Positions 8,283-15,630 of a DNA stretch of 40,971 nucleotides are shown in pieces (the stretch's first letter is position 1; each line of letters begins with the position of its first letter). The position numbers and the translations under genes are program-made. The notes beneath the pieces are model-generated. The model searched no databases and was not told the DNA's origin. It saw only the letters and a program-made list of their open reading frames with translations. The DNA is from Saccharofermentans sp. (GTDB taxonomy: Bacteria > Bacillota > Clostridia > Saccharofermentanales > Saccharofermentanaceae), in NCBI GenBank assembly GCA_024685385.1, contig JAIKVV010000049.1:1-40971 (forward strand), read 5' to 3'.

Positions 8283-9281
8283 TTACAGGATACTGCGGAC
8301 TTTTGCGACCGATGCGGCAACATCATCGAACTGCTCGAAAGTCAGAGACTGGGCGCCGTCAGACAGAGCCGTCGGAGGATTGGGATGGACTTCGATCTCA
8401 AGTCCGTCCGCACCTGCGGCAGTCGCAGCCATGGCCATGGGTTTTATGAGGCTTGCTCTTCCCGTGGCATGTGAAGGGTCTGCAACGATGGGAAGGTGAG
8501 TAAGTTCGCGAAGCATCGGGATCGCAGACAGATCGAAAGTGTTTCTCGTATAAGTCTCATATGTCCTGATCCCTCTTTCGCAGAGGATGATGTTCTCATT
8601 GCCTTCGCTCATAATGTATTCGGCACTCATCAAAAGTTCCTTAAGAGTTGCGGAAAGACCTCTTTTGAGAAGGATGGGCTTGTTGGTCTTGCCGAGTTCC
8701 TTCAAAAGCTCGAAATTCTGCATATTGCGCGCTCCGACCTGGATGACGTCAACATCTTCGAAAAGCGGGATATGGTCGGGATTCATGATCTCGGTTACGA
8801 TGGGAAGTCCCGTCTCTTTCTTGGCTTCAACGAGGAGCTTGATGCCTTCCCCCTTCAAGCCCTGAAAGTCGTAAGGCGATGTCCTGGGTTTGAATGCGCC
8901 TCCGCGCAGAAGCGTTGCGCCTGCTGCCTTTACGGCCTTTGCAGTCTCTATTATCTGCTCGCGGGATTCAACGGAGCAGGGACCTGCCATTACTGCAAAA
9001 TGTCCTCCGCCGATCTTGACGCCTCCGCAGTCCACCACCGTGTCTTCCGGATGAAACTTCCTGTTAGCCATCTTGAAGGGCTCGGAAATACGGGTCACGC
9101 TCTCAACGATATCAAGACCGCGGAGCATCTCTATGTCCACCCTGGTCGTATCGCCTACGAGACCCAATACCGTACAAAATTCACCGTGGCTCTCGTTTAC
9201 CCTGAGCCCCGTGCTCTCGAACCAGTTGATAAGCCCTTTGATCTGGTCCTCTGTTGCGCTGTTTTTCAATACTGCGATCAT
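8283..9281 (-). CDS. aroF: 3-deoxy-7-phosphoheptulonate (DAHP) synthase, type I-beta with N-terminal regulatory domain
   Basis: 332 aa. Residues 1-~70 form a small ferredoxin/ACT-like domain ('[18 protein letters not shown]...'), as in Thermotoga-type I-beta enzymes, where it mediates aromatic feedback. The rest is the TIM-barrel synthase: '[11 protein letters not shown]', '[14 protein letters not shown]', '[13 protein letters not shown]', 'KPILLKRG', 'CERGIRTYE', '[11 protein letters not shown]', '[10 protein letters not shown]'. It condenses PEP and erythrose-4-phosphate, the entry step of the pathway. An AGGAGG about 8 nt upstream fixes the ATG. As first structural gene of the operon it sits directly behind the attenuator at 9319-9454. 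Confidence 0.97.
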   Translation of the reverse strand: MIAVLKNSATEDQIKGLINWFESTGLRVNESHGEFCTVLGLVGDTTRVDIEMLRGLDIVESVTRISEPFKMANRKFHPEDTVVDCGGVKIGGGHFAVMAGPCSVESREQIIETAKAVKAAGATLLRGGAFKPRTSPYDFQGLKGEGIKLLVEAKKETGLPIVTEIMNPDHIPLFEDVDVIQVGARNMQNFELLKELGKTNKPILLKRGLSATLKELLMSAEYIMSEGNENIILCERGIRTYETYTRNTFDLSAIPMLRELTHLPIVADPSHATGRASLIKPMAMAATAAGADGLEIEVHPNPPTALSDGAQSLTFEQFDDVAASVAKVRSIL

Positions 9282-9318
9282 GTTTATGTCCTCCTAAGTT
9301 TTATCCTGGTTAAGAAAC

Positions 9319-9349
9319 AAAAACGCCGCCCGGTGCGATCCGTGCGGCG
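9319..9349 (-). terminator. Attenuator terminator of the aromatic operon leader
   Basis: On the minus strand a GC-rich hairpin (outer stem CGCCGC/GCGGCG, one A-G mismatch, inner CGG/CCG, 6-nt loop) is followed at once by five T. It lies between the leader peptide and aroF, so it would end transcription before the first structural gene unless prevented. Confidence 0.88.
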
Positions 9350-9393
9350 TATAAGGTTCCAATATCAAGTCTTTCTGATCACGCACAAATCGC
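9335..9393 (-). promoter_or_regulatory. Antiterminator pairing in the aro leader
   Basis: On the minus strand GCGATTTGTGCG (9382-9393), beginning 1 nt after the leader-peptide stop codon, can pair over 12 positions (two G-U) with CGCACGGATCGC (9335-9346). The second segment includes the 5' arm and loop of the terminator, so the two folds exclude each other. A ribosome that reaches the stop codon would cover the first segment and let the terminator form. One stalled on the Tyr/Phe codons would leave it free. A small hairpin (CTTTAG...CTAAAG, 9394-9414) spans the last codons and could act as pause/protector. Confidence 0.8.
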
Positions 9394-9394
9394 T

Positions 9395-9454
9395 TTAGTC
9401 CTTCGGGCTAAAGTAATAATAGTTAAATGCGTAATAGTAAGAATTGCGTCTCAC
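9395..9454 (-). CDS. Tyr/Phe-rich leader peptide of the aromatic operon
   Basis: A 19-codon ORF starting with GTG, 9 nt after AAGGAG: MRRNSYYYAFNYYYFSPKD, then TAA. Six of 19 residues are Tyr and two are Phe, in two clusters (residues 6-8 and 12-15). It has no plausible function as a protein and sits between a promoter and an intrinsic terminator. That is the classic layout of ribosome-mediated attenuation, where charged tRNA-Tyr (and tRNA-Phe) levels are sensed by stalling. The first structural genes downstream are DAHP synthase and prephenate dehydrogenase, so the sensed amino acids match the pathway products. The ORF is too short for ordinary gene callers. Confidence 0.85.
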   Translation of the reverse strand: MRRNSYYYAFNYYYFSPKD

Positions 9455-9484
9455 AAAAAGATTCTCCTTGTCAAAACTGCGCTT

Positions 9485-9514
9485 ATTTAATCACAAGCAG
9501 TTTGTATATGTCAA
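9485..9514 (-). promoter_or_regulatory. Promoter of the aromatic operon leader
   Basis: Minus-strand TTGACA (9509-9514) is a perfect -35. The best -10 is TTAAAT (9485-9490) at 18-bp spacing. It lies just downstream of the lipoprotein stop codon and about 30 nt before the leader-peptide start. Confidence 0.65.
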
Positions 9515-9518
9515 GGGG

Positions 9519-9995
9519 TTAATATCCTATACTGTCGATCAACCAGCCTTTTTCTGTTTCGATCAAAACAAAATACTTGGTTTTTATACCGCTCTCTTCT
9601 GTAACGAGATTTTGTGCTTCTGATTTATATCTGATATCGTATGTAACAAGAAATGCTTTGGCAGAGGTGTATTTTCCAGCATAATTTGTTACTGAAGCAA
9701 ATCTTTGGTCACAATCTTTGATCTCGATCAGTTTGTTGCTCTCTATCAATTCCGGTTTAAAAAAATGCGATACTGCCAGATCCTGATTATTTTCATAATC
9801 ATTAACATACTTGGTTATAACTTCTGTTATTTGTTCGTTAGTTATGGAACTTGTTTCTTTATCAAGTCCACTACTTTCAGCAACTTGTGATGAGACATCA
9901 TTCGAGCCTATACTTTCTATTGGAGAGTTAGTACAACTTGTAACAATAATACATAACGCTGAAACCATAAAAATATTTCTGAAAATTATATTCAT
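9519..9995 (-). CDS. Small lipoprotein of unknown function
   Basis: 158 aa from the ATG at 9995. That start has AGGGGG about 8 nt upstream; an ATG two codons earlier is too close to the same site. The N-terminus is a hydrophobic signal ending in 'CIIVTSC', a plausible lipobox with Cys as the lipidated residue. A Ser/Glu-rich linker follows (~residues 20-50). The C-terminal ~100 residues alternate strand and helix ('QITEVITKYVNDYENNQDLAVSHF', ending 'VLIETEKGWLIDSIGY'). This recalls NTF2-like/DUF4829-type export-associated lipoproteins, but I cannot place it in a family securely. It is the last gene of the accessory block. Confidence 0.7.
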   Translation of the reverse strand: MNIIFRNIFMVSALCIIVTSCTNSPIESIGSNDVSSQVAESSGLDKETSSITNEQITEVITKYVNDYENNQDLAVSHFFKPELIESNKLIEIKDCDQRFASVTNYAGKYTSAKAFLVTYDIRYKSEAQNLVTEESGIKTKYFVLIETEKGWLIDSIGY

Positions 9996-10404
9996 AAGCA
10001 TTACCCCCTGTTAATTATGTACAGTATATTCGATTGAACTAACATTTTCAGAGCTTATCTGACACGATAATCAAGTTGTATGAATTCACCGCATCTGTGC
10101 CATGAGTTATTATAATTTGGGGCGTCCAACGATGTGGCAGAACGCCAAGTACAGCATAACATACCGGAAAAAATGGAGGCAACAATAGCCCTAACCAGCA
10201 TAAGTTTTCCACTCACATTTGCACAGTAACCTACCGTTGCTTTTGTGCATGTGTTCAAGCGATCTGTCAGATTCGGTAAATGTATAGAGAATTACTATCT
10301 CTGTATATCGATTAACTGAGAAAACACTATAGTTCCAGATTTAATTCTGAGTTTTATCCATTTACTTATTATTGGAATTAGGTCTCTTGCAAAAAACAAT
10401 TCGT
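9996..10404. other. 409-bp gap with no recognisable gene
   Basis: AT-rich. A 67-codon minus-strand ORF (10055-10258, TTG start, no ribosome binding site) is present but has no convincing protein features. An imperfect inverted repeat GGCGT...ACGCC lies near 10120-10146. A TATACT just upstream of the lipoprotein gene could be a -10 but lacks a good -35. It may be a decayed gene. Confidence 0.4.
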
Positions 10405-11235
10405 TCAGATTATATCCTTACTCTCAAAATACCCTCTTCCCAACAGATATACAGCTATCACCAGAAAACAAGCAATTAACAGACCACTGAGAGGATTAAG
10501 CCCCTGTTCATGATAATATGAGCTTCTTATCCACATAGTATAACTCCCGGGAAGGAACCAGGCTGTATAATAAGTCGAAAGAACATATAATCCGCATGTT
10601 ATTGCAAAACTCGTAACAGGAGACAGGATAAAACTCACGAGCAACTGAACAAGACATATACTGATGGTGATCAGCACAGGAAGCAATACCGCAACAACGA
10701 TAAGATCTGAATAACTAATATATGTCATGTTATATCCGAAGATAATCATCAGAAACTCATCCGTAACTCCAAGTGACAGATCGGCACCATGCATTAAAGC
10801 AAACACAATACATGATATTATGGCGATTATGTAGTAGAACAGGACCGACAATATGCACCAAAGCATTTTGGAAAGCCACCAGGAAGATCTGGATCTTCCG
10901 GCTGTCATCACATTTATGCCATTATCTGACAAGTCTTTTTCAGCATAATATGCAATGATATACGATATACCGATTTGAAAGATAAACCATAACAAGGGAA
11001 TCTGAAAACTGTCTGATGGATCAAAACGGTAATAGTTCATACCCTTCATAGCAAAAAGATAGTAATCCATTACCGTTCCTTCGGACCACATAAAATTCAG
11101 TTCTTTTGTCCCGCACATCGCTGCAGAACACTGATATGTCGAGACAAAAGAAAAGATAACCGCAAGTACGTACATGTAAGAGCGATTTATTAATCCCAAT
11201 CTGAGATCACGTCTCAAGAGTTTAAGCGTCTTCAT
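10405..11235 (-). CDS. ABC-2 type transporter permease
   Basis: 276 aa with about six hydrophobic segments (around residues 20-40, 80-100, 125-150, 180-205, 210-230, 250-270) and a basic N-terminus (MKTLKLLRRDLRLG), typical of ABC-2/DUF2705-like permeases. The start overlaps the end of the ATPase gene by 14 bp in another frame, so the two are translationally coupled. With the permease at 11878-12675 and the ATPase between, it would form a heterodimeric exporter or peptide-immunity transporter. The cargo is not identifiable from sequence. Confidence 0.82.
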   Translation of the reverse strand: MKTLKLLRRDLRLGLINRSYMYVLAVIFSFVSTYQCSAAMCGTKELNFMWSEGTVMDYYLFAMKGMNYYRFDPSDSFQIPLLWFIFQIGISYIIAYYAEKDLSDNGINVMTAGRSRSSWWLSKMLWCILSVLFYYIIAIISCIVFALMHGADLSLGVTDEFLMIIFGYNMTYISYSDLIVVAVLLPVLITISICLVQLLVSFILSPVTSFAITCGLYVLSTYYTAWFLPGSYTMWIRSSYYHEQGLNPLSGLLIACFLVIAVYLLGRGYFESKDII

Positions 11236-11881
11236 CAGCTATATCCTTCCTGTCGATTATGGATCCGTCTTTGATCTCGTATATGATGTCACTAAGAAAT
11301 TCGAGTTCTTCCTTATCGTGGCAAGCGATTATTATCAGCTTATCCCGATCTCTTATCTCAAGGAGCACCTTCTTGATATTATGGGCGCTTTCCTCATCAA
11401 GAGCATTAATCGGTTCATCAAGAATGATGATATCAGGCTCACCCATGATCGCGTTAGCTATTCCAAGTTTTTGCTTCATTCCGAGAGAATACTTACGATA
11501 AGTTCTCTTATCATCCGGATCCAACCCCACTCTCTCCAATGCAATCCTGATATCCTTAATGGAAATATTATCGGTCAGGTCAGCAAGAAGCTTCAGATTT
11601 TTAAGCCCTGTGTATTGAGGCAGGAATGACGGATTTTCAATAAGTATCCCCATACTCTGCGGAAATGTAATATCCTTGTGAAGCTCTCGGCCATTTATTA
11701 TCACAAACCCGGAATCAGGAAGGATAAGACCTGATATGGCTCTCATGAGCATGGTCTTACCGGAACCGTTTTTCCCTTTAAACCCATATATCTTTCCGGA
11801 AGTCAAGGTCATGTTGATATCTTTTAGTATCACCGCGCCCTTTATGGATTTATTTAATCCTTCTATCCTGATCTCGCTCAT
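11222..11881 (-). CDS. ABC transporter ATP-binding protein
   Basis: 219 aa, a single nucleotide-binding domain. It has Walker A 'GKNGSGKT' near residue 36, a Q-loop region 'ENPSFLPQYTG', the signature 'YSLGMKQKLGIANAI' (degenerate from LSGGQ, as in bacitracin/lantibiotic-type exporters), Walker B 'IIILDEP' and H-loop 'IIACHD'. It is compact and lacks the C-terminal extension of BcrA-like proteins. Its stop overlaps one permease start and its start overlaps the other permease stop (ATGA), so the three genes form a tight unit. It likely powers export of, or immunity to, a peptide or lipid-like substrate. Confidence 0.93.
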   Translation of the reverse strand: MSEIRIEGLNKSIKGAVILKDINMTLTSGKIYGFKGKNGSGKTMLMRAISGLILPDSGFVIINGRELHKDITFPQSMGILIENPSFLPQYTGLKNLKLLADLTDNISIKDIRIALERVGLDPDDKRTYRKYSLGMKQKLGIANAIMGEPDIIILDEPINALDEESAHNIKKVLLEIRDRDKLIIIACHDKEELEFLSDIIYEIKDGSIIDRKDIADEDA

Positions 11882-12675
11882 AAGACATCTCGCTTTCTTG
11901 AAGTTACCCAGATAATAAACACATTAATGAACAAAATGACCAGAAATGCAGTGATCATTTGCCACGACTTGGTTACCACGTACTGTCTCGGGTTAAGCAT
12001 TCCCAGGACAGACCAATTACCAAAGTCATTTCCTTCCATAAACATAGCAAATAATACGTATAAAACCATTGGTGTCACAACCGCTGTGAAATGACTCTTA
12101 ACCACCTTGGACAGACTTAGCGAGGTAAGTGCAATAGCACCCGCAAACAAACCGTCAATAAGAATATATACCAGGCAATAAACTGCCGGATTACTTATAA
12201 ATATAGTTGTAAACATATTCCTGTCAACTATTCCGATATTCATCCACTCCAGTCTTTCCGGACTATAGTTTGAAAACAAGCCTGCCGCAATAAACAGATT
12301 CAATCCAAGCGGTATCGCTACACTGAAAAAAGCAGACAAGAATGTTGCTATCCCTTTAGATATTGCGTAATGAAGCCTGGATCCTTTTATACATATGTTC
12401 TTGTCGTATCCTGTCTTTATATCCGTATAGAGAGAACCCCCGTAAGGAAGGCAGGCGAGAACCGGAAGAAGTATGTAAAACATCTCATTATAAGCAAACT
12501 GATAATCTGTCCCTATCCATGCCTGAATAAGGTACATAGGCTTAGGACCTCCTATACCAAACTGCGCACAGAAGGTAAATAAGTCTGCTGTGCATATACA
12601 GAACCCAATTAAAAGACTTATAAAAAATGTCCGGCTGTGAAACGCCCTGTACAACTCAAATCTAATAAGTTTCAT
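11878..12675 (-). CDS. ABC-2 type transporter permease
   Basis: 265 aa with a basic start (MKLIRFELYRAFHSRTFFIS) and about six TM segments. Between TM1 and TM2 is a longer extracytoplasmic loop ('FGIGGPKPMYLIQAWIGTDYQFAYNEM'). The fold and length match the companion permease at 10405-11235, although sequence identity is low. It overlaps the ATPase by 4 bp and the exported protein at 12672 by 4 bp. The second half resembles DUF2705-type permeases. It is most likely the second half-transporter of the heterodimer. Confidence 0.82.
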   Translation of the reverse strand: MKLIRFELYRAFHSRTFFISLLIGFCICTADLFTFCAQFGIGGPKPMYLIQAWIGTDYQFAYNEMFYILLPVLACLPYGGSLYTDIKTGYDKNICIKGSRLHYAISKGIATFLSAFFSVAIPLGLNLFIAAGLFSNYSPERLEWMNIGIVDRNMFTTIFISNPAVYCLVYILIDGLFAGAIALTSLSLSKVVKSHFTAVVTPMVLYVLFAMFMEGNDFGNWSVLGMLNPRQYVVTKSWQMITAFLVILFINVFIIWVTSRKRDVL

Positions 12676-13211
12676 ACATCAAGCCTCACTGCAATCTTTT
12701 GCGGAGAAAGAGACAAAACATACATATATGTGTAATCGTCTATATTCTCCCATGAACTGTCTTTAAAACAAACCTTATTGACCGGGGTTACAAACCATAT
12801 TTTCTGGCGATGGCCGGGAGCAAGACTCTCACTATGAAATATGTTTACCATAGGCATCAACCTTATATCCACGGAACTCGCCCATACCGGAGACTCAAAT
12901 CCACATTCTATAAAGCCCATCACCTTTTCCCAGCTAACATCACGATCCGACTTGTTTGTAACATCAATGCACAATGAAAGGATTCTGCATTCACCATCTG
13001 CTCCATTATCAAATTCCGTTCCGAACCGGGTATTAAACTCGTTTAGTTCTTCCAGATATGATTCTGCAAAATACAGTTCCAAATCCCCGGATTCCACAGT
13101 ATCACCGATATTGTAGTTTTTTGAAACAGGAGGATCCTGATTAATACTGTATATTCTTCCGGACCAAAAAACGATCAAACACAATAAAATAACAGCCATG
13201 ACTTTTTTCAT
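12672..13211 (-). CDS. Exported or membrane-anchored beta-rich protein linked to ABC cluster
   Basis: 179 aa. A signal/anchor segment (MKKVMAVILLCLIVFWSG) is followed by a ~150-residue extracytoplasmic domain of short beta strands: 'NIGDTVESGDLELYFAESY', 'RILSLCIDVTNKSDRDVSWEKV', 'SESLAPGHRQKIWFVTP'. The '-VTNKSD-' and 'L.PG....' pattern is typical of DUF4352/DUF5028-like immunoglobulin-fold accessory proteins. The gene overlaps the permease start by 4 bp, so it is encoded with the transporter and may be its extracellular partner. No lipobox Cys follows the hydrophobic segment. Confidence 0.72.
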   Translation of the reverse strand: MKKVMAVILLCLIVFWSGRIYSINQDPPVSKNYNIGDTVESGDLELYFAESYLEELNEFNTRFGTEFDNGADGECRILSLCIDVTNKSDRDVSWEKVMGFIECGFESPVWASSVDIRLMPMVNIFHSESLAPGHRQKIWFVTPVNKVCFKDSSWENIDDYTYMYVLSLSPQKIAVRLDV

Positions 13212-13295
13212 CTATATATCTCCCGCCAAAGACTACCTTTCCCCAACTGTGTTCACCTATTACATATACGATCCGGACCAATATGAGATAAATAT

Positions 13296-14174
13296 CTATG
13301 TTTCATTAGACAACTTATCCACAGCAACAAAACCTTTATCTAAAGACGGATCAAATTGAAGCGGATTATCTAACCCTATAGGTTCAAATCCGACAAAATA
13401 ACTGTTCTCTTCTGAAAGATCTACCCGTTCTTCAGATATTTCAAATCCTATTACACAATCAAGAGTTTCCTCATTCTTCCCAAATCTATAAAGGAAAAAA
13501 TGATGTACCCTTTCATCGCCTTCTATATACTTGGATTTATCAAAATAACAATTAAGTTCCTCTTTCCCGATTGTATTATCCCCGCGAACCGCATATAAAC
13601 TAAGTTCATTAATATACTCTTCTACTGGTCCTTGCCCGGCATTTGAGATCCTGCAGTGCAAAAACAGATATTTAGTCTTGGGATGTCTTTTTGAAGTATA
13701 CTCATCCAAATGTTTTTCCATAAAATCATGATACTCGTCATCAGTCATACCCTTTGTTCCGTTACTCGATATATATTCATCAACCTGAGGATAATCTTTC
13801 CTCATAGCCATATAATCTGTTTTCTCTATAAGATAATCCGGATCAGGAACCTTTCCATCAGCAAAGAATTCTGCCTTGTATTTCGTCTGCTTTGCAATAT
13901 CCGTATCATCCACCATCTCGTATGATAAGAATTCATATTGCACGGTATGTGTCAAATTAAAGATTATTGAAAGATCAGGCTCTGATTTTTCTGTTATTGC
14001 TTCACCAGTGGAAATCGATGTAATAAGCGAACTCTCAGTCATCTCGCTTTCCACAGTCTCTGATGTCTCGATAAATCTGTCCTTAGGAGATTTGCTGTTA
14101 CTTTCTATCAAGACAACAGCTATCAAGACAACTACAAATAGACTTAAAACAAATATATATATTCGCTTCTTCAT
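13296..14174 (-). CDS. Membrane-anchored extracytoplasmic protein, unknown function
   Basis: 292 aa. One N-terminal TM anchor (MKKRIYIFVLSLFVVVLIAVVLI), then a Ser/Thr/Glu-rich spacer to ~residue 65, then a beta-rich domain. 'TKYLFLHCRISNAGQGPVEEYINELSLYAVRGDN' and 'FEISEERVDLSEENSYFVGFEPIG' look like a DUF4352/Ig-like fold similar in style to the gene at 12672-13211. It lies 84 bp upstream of that gene in the same direction and 22 bp past the terminator of the exported protein at 14244. It is therefore probably the first gene of the ABC transporter operon. Confidence 0.68.
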   Translation of the reverse strand: MKKRIYIFVLSLFVVVLIAVVLIESNSKSPKDRFIETSETVESEMTESSLITSISTGEAITEKSEPDLSIIFNLTHTVQYEFLSYEMVDDTDIAKQTKYKAEFFADGKVPDPDYLIEKTDYMAMRKDYPQVDEYISSNGTKGMTDDEYHDFMEKHLDEYTSKRHPKTKYLFLHCRISNAGQGPVEEYINELSLYAVRGDNTIGKEELNCYFDKSKYIEGDERVHHFFLYRFGKNEETLDCVIGFEISEERVDLSEENSYFVGFEPIGLDNPLQFDPSLDKGFVAVDKLSNET

Positions 14175-14185
14175 ACATTACTCCA

Positions 14186-14221
14186 AAAGAAAAATCTCGA
14201 AGTGATTCTCATCACTTCGAG
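14186..14221 (-). terminator. Intrinsic terminator downstream of the exported protein gene
   Basis: Minus-strand perfect 10-bp stem CTCGAAGTGA/TCACTTCGAG with a 6-nt loop, followed by ATTTTTCTTTT. It separates the gene at 14244-14663 from the ABC cluster. Confidence 0.85.
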
Positions 14222-14243
14222 AATCAATCATATTCTACTATAC

Positions 14244-14663
14244 TCAATTGTATATAGTATAGTTCTGTGTTGAATCAGGGCTCCATTCACCATAACTGGT
14301 AGTGTATGCATACTGTGTCCTTTTCAAATGCAATCTTGCAGTCGGATCACCATTTTCATATACGAAATTAGTAAAACTTGCTTGCGTACCATTGGATAAT
14401 TGATGTGTGCTGGACCGGTTGTTCCATTGAGTGCCATTGTAACCTTGTACCGTATATTTCAACTCCGGTCCAGAAATCGGGTGTATGTAGACTTTTGTTG
14501 CATTTTCCTTGATTCGACTCGTCGTATTACCTTCAAGGTTAGTATTGTAAAAGCCATATGGTGTATCTTTAACATTCGCAGCATTTACTGTTGTATATGC
14601 CCCTGCTAATCCTGATGATACTAAAGCAGTCACTATCAATACTGTTTTAAGTGTTTTGTTCAT
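14244..14663 (-). CDS. Small secreted protein (DUF2712-like, possible bacteriocin-type)
   Basis: 139 aa. A clear signal peptide (MNKTLKTVLIVTALVSSGLAGAYTTVNA, cleavage after 'VNA') leaves a ~111-residue mature protein rich in Asn, Thr, Ser and Tyr: 'ATKVYIHPISGPELKYTVQGYNG', 'ARLHLKRTQYAYTTSYGEWSPDSTQNYTIYN'. The composition suggests an all-beta exported domain. Similar small exported proteins annotated DUF2712 occur next to DUF2705/ABC transporters in other Firmicutes; I recall this and cannot verify it here. GGGAGG sits about 8 nt upstream, and its own terminator follows. It may be the substrate or target of the neighbouring transporter. Confidence 0.75.
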   Translation of the reverse strand: MNKTLKTVLIVTALVSSGLAGAYTTVNAANVKDTPYGFYNTNLEGNTTSRIKENATKVYIHPISGPELKYTVQGYNGTQWNNRSSTHQLSNGTQASFTNFVYENGDPTARLHLKRTQYAYTTSYGEWSPDSTQNYTIYN

Positions 14664-14763
14664 TAATGATTCCTCCCAAAATAATCCTTAAAAACCTGTT
14701 TCCTACAAATCGCTATCTACCACATGGGTCTGCACCTCCATTACAATAGCAAAAACCAATTCC

Positions 14764-14792
14764 TTGCTTGCACTGATCAGAGGTGTTATACT
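14764..14792 (+). promoter_or_regulatory. Promoter of candidate small RNA copy 1, with palindrome in spacer
   Basis: TTGCTT (14764-14769), 17-bp spacer, TATACT (14787-14792). The spacer holds the palindrome CTGATCAG (14773-14780), a possible operator. The same layout is conserved in copy 2. Confidence 0.6.
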
Positions 14793-14798
14793 CCAAAA

Positions 14799-14892
14799 TA
14801 AGTGAACCCCTTGATAAGAAAACTCCTACTCATGGTTTTCTGTTGTTCATTCCAGTTGTCCGTTGGTCGCCAAACTGAACGGACAACTTTTT
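14799..14892 (+). ncRNA. Candidate small RNA, copy 1
   Basis: Predicted transcript of ~94 nt on the plus strand, antisense to the direction of the surrounding genes. It starts about 7 nt after TATACT and ends in an intrinsic terminator (14855-14892: arms GTTGTCCGTT/AACGGACAAC, 13-nt loop, five T). Its first half is CU-rich with CTCCT motifs complementary to Shine-Dalgarno sequences. A 36-nt stretch (14823-14858) is identical to copy 2 at 20392-20427. The terminator stem differs from copy 2 by a compensated T-A to C-G change, evidence that the RNA structure is selected. The only ORF (ATG at 14832) has no ribosome binding site. Confidence 0.6.
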
Positions 14893-14962
14893 ATTTGATA
14901 AAATGATCGCATCGACAGCAACAAGGCTGTCATCTTTCATATGTATTTGATCCGAATCCTTG

Positions 14963-15628
14963 CTATAACACACTGATCTTTCCATCCTCCATGTGATAGG
15001 TGAAATCTGCATGTCCCGCAATTACGGGATCATGGGTAACCATTATTATGGTTTTGCCATACTTGTCGTGTACTTTATCGAGTAATGAGATAACTTCCTC
15101 ACTGTTCTTTTTGTCCAGGTTGCCGGTCGGCTCGTCGCAAAGGATCAATCCCGGATCATTGGCAAGCGCCCTTGCAATAGCGACTCTCTGCTGCTGACCG
15201 CCTGACAGCTGAAGCGGTGTATGGTCGAGCCTTTCAGATAATCCGAGGATCTCAGTCAGTTCTCTTACATACTCCTCATTAACCTTATTCTTTGAGATCA
15301 AGACCGGAGTAACAATATTTTCCATTACAGTCATCTCGTTTATGAGATTGAACTTCTGAAATACGAATCCTATCTCGCAGCAACGGAATCTCGAAAGTGC
15401 CGTATCGTTCATCTTGGACAGATCAGTATCGTTTACGATAACCTGACCTGAAGTTACTTTGTCCAGTCCTCCTATAAGGTGAAGAAGCGTGGTCTTGCCG
15501 CATCCCGAGGGTCCCATGATCGCTATGAATTTACCGTCTTCTACCGTAAGATCAACACCATTAACAGCTTTAACTATATTGTCTCCGACCTTGTATTCCT
15601 TATGCAGATCAACAGTCTTTACACTCAT
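14963..15628 (-). CDS. ABC transporter ATP-binding protein (MacB/LolD-type)
   Basis: 221 aa from the ATG at 15628, chosen because GGAGG lies 7 nt upstream; an in-frame extension upstream runs into the permease gene and is not needed. Motifs are Walker A 'GPSGCGKTT', Q-loop 'FQKFNLINEM', signature 'LSGGQQQRVAIARAL', Walker B 'LILCDEPTGNLD' and H-loop 'IIMVTHD'. This is the canonical ATPase of FtsX-type exporters such as MacB, BceA and LolD. It starts 2 bp after the stop of the 984-aa permease and would pair with it. Such pairs export or sense antimicrobial peptides or release lipoproteins; the substrate here is unknown. Confidence 0.95.
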   Translation of the reverse strand: MSVKTVDLHKEYKVGDNIVKAVNGVDLTVEDGKFIAIMGPSGCGKTTLLHLIGGLDKVTSGQVIVNDTDLSKMNDTALSRFRCCEIGFVFQKFNLINEMTVMENIVTPVLISKNKVNEEYVRELTEILGLSERLDHTPLQLSGGQQQRVAIARALANDPGLILCDEPTGNLDKKNSEEVISLLDKVHDKYGKTIIMVTHDPVIAGHADFTYHMEDGKISVL

Positions 15629-15630
15629 GC

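Larger units (their letters stand above)
14764..14892. repeat. Dispersed intergenic repeat, copy 1
   Basis: About 129 bp in direct orientation with 20333-20461. It contains promoter, transcript and terminator of the candidate small RNA. Weaker similarity extends another ~60 bp to the left (CATGGG and CTCCAT blocks near 14723-14741 and 20297-20315). Confidence 0.85.

Noticed and set aside
9282..9518. T-box riboswitch in front of the aro operon
   Set aside because: No T-box consensus (TGGNACCGCG) or specifier stem is present; the leader-peptide attenuator explains the terminator better.
10055..10258. 67-codon minus-strand ORF in the gap before the lipoprotein gene
   Set aside because: It uses a TTG start, lacks a ribosome binding site, has no signal, TM or family pattern and sits in AT-rich DNA. 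Kept only as part of the described gap.
14713..14727. Minimal ORF ATG-TGG-TAG after GGAGG in the leader of the secreted protein gene (minus strand)
   Set aside because: A Met-Trp-stop mini-ORF could regulate, but there is no conserved partner structure and no link with tryptophan. Probably chance or part of the extended repeat.
14832..14909. Plus-strand ORF (MVFCCSFQL...) within the candidate small RNA, also present in copy 2
   Set aside because: No Shine-Dalgarno precedes the ATG; the upstream sequence is CTCCT, its complement. The ORF runs through the terminator, so coding is unlikely.
14830..15021. 63-codon minus-strand ORF overlapping the end of the ABC ATPase and small-RNA copy 1, ending MNNRKP
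   Set aside because: It is out of frame with the ATPase, and its tail is simply the antisense of the small-RNA element. Similar tails would arise wherever the repeat occurs, so it is probably an annotation artefact.
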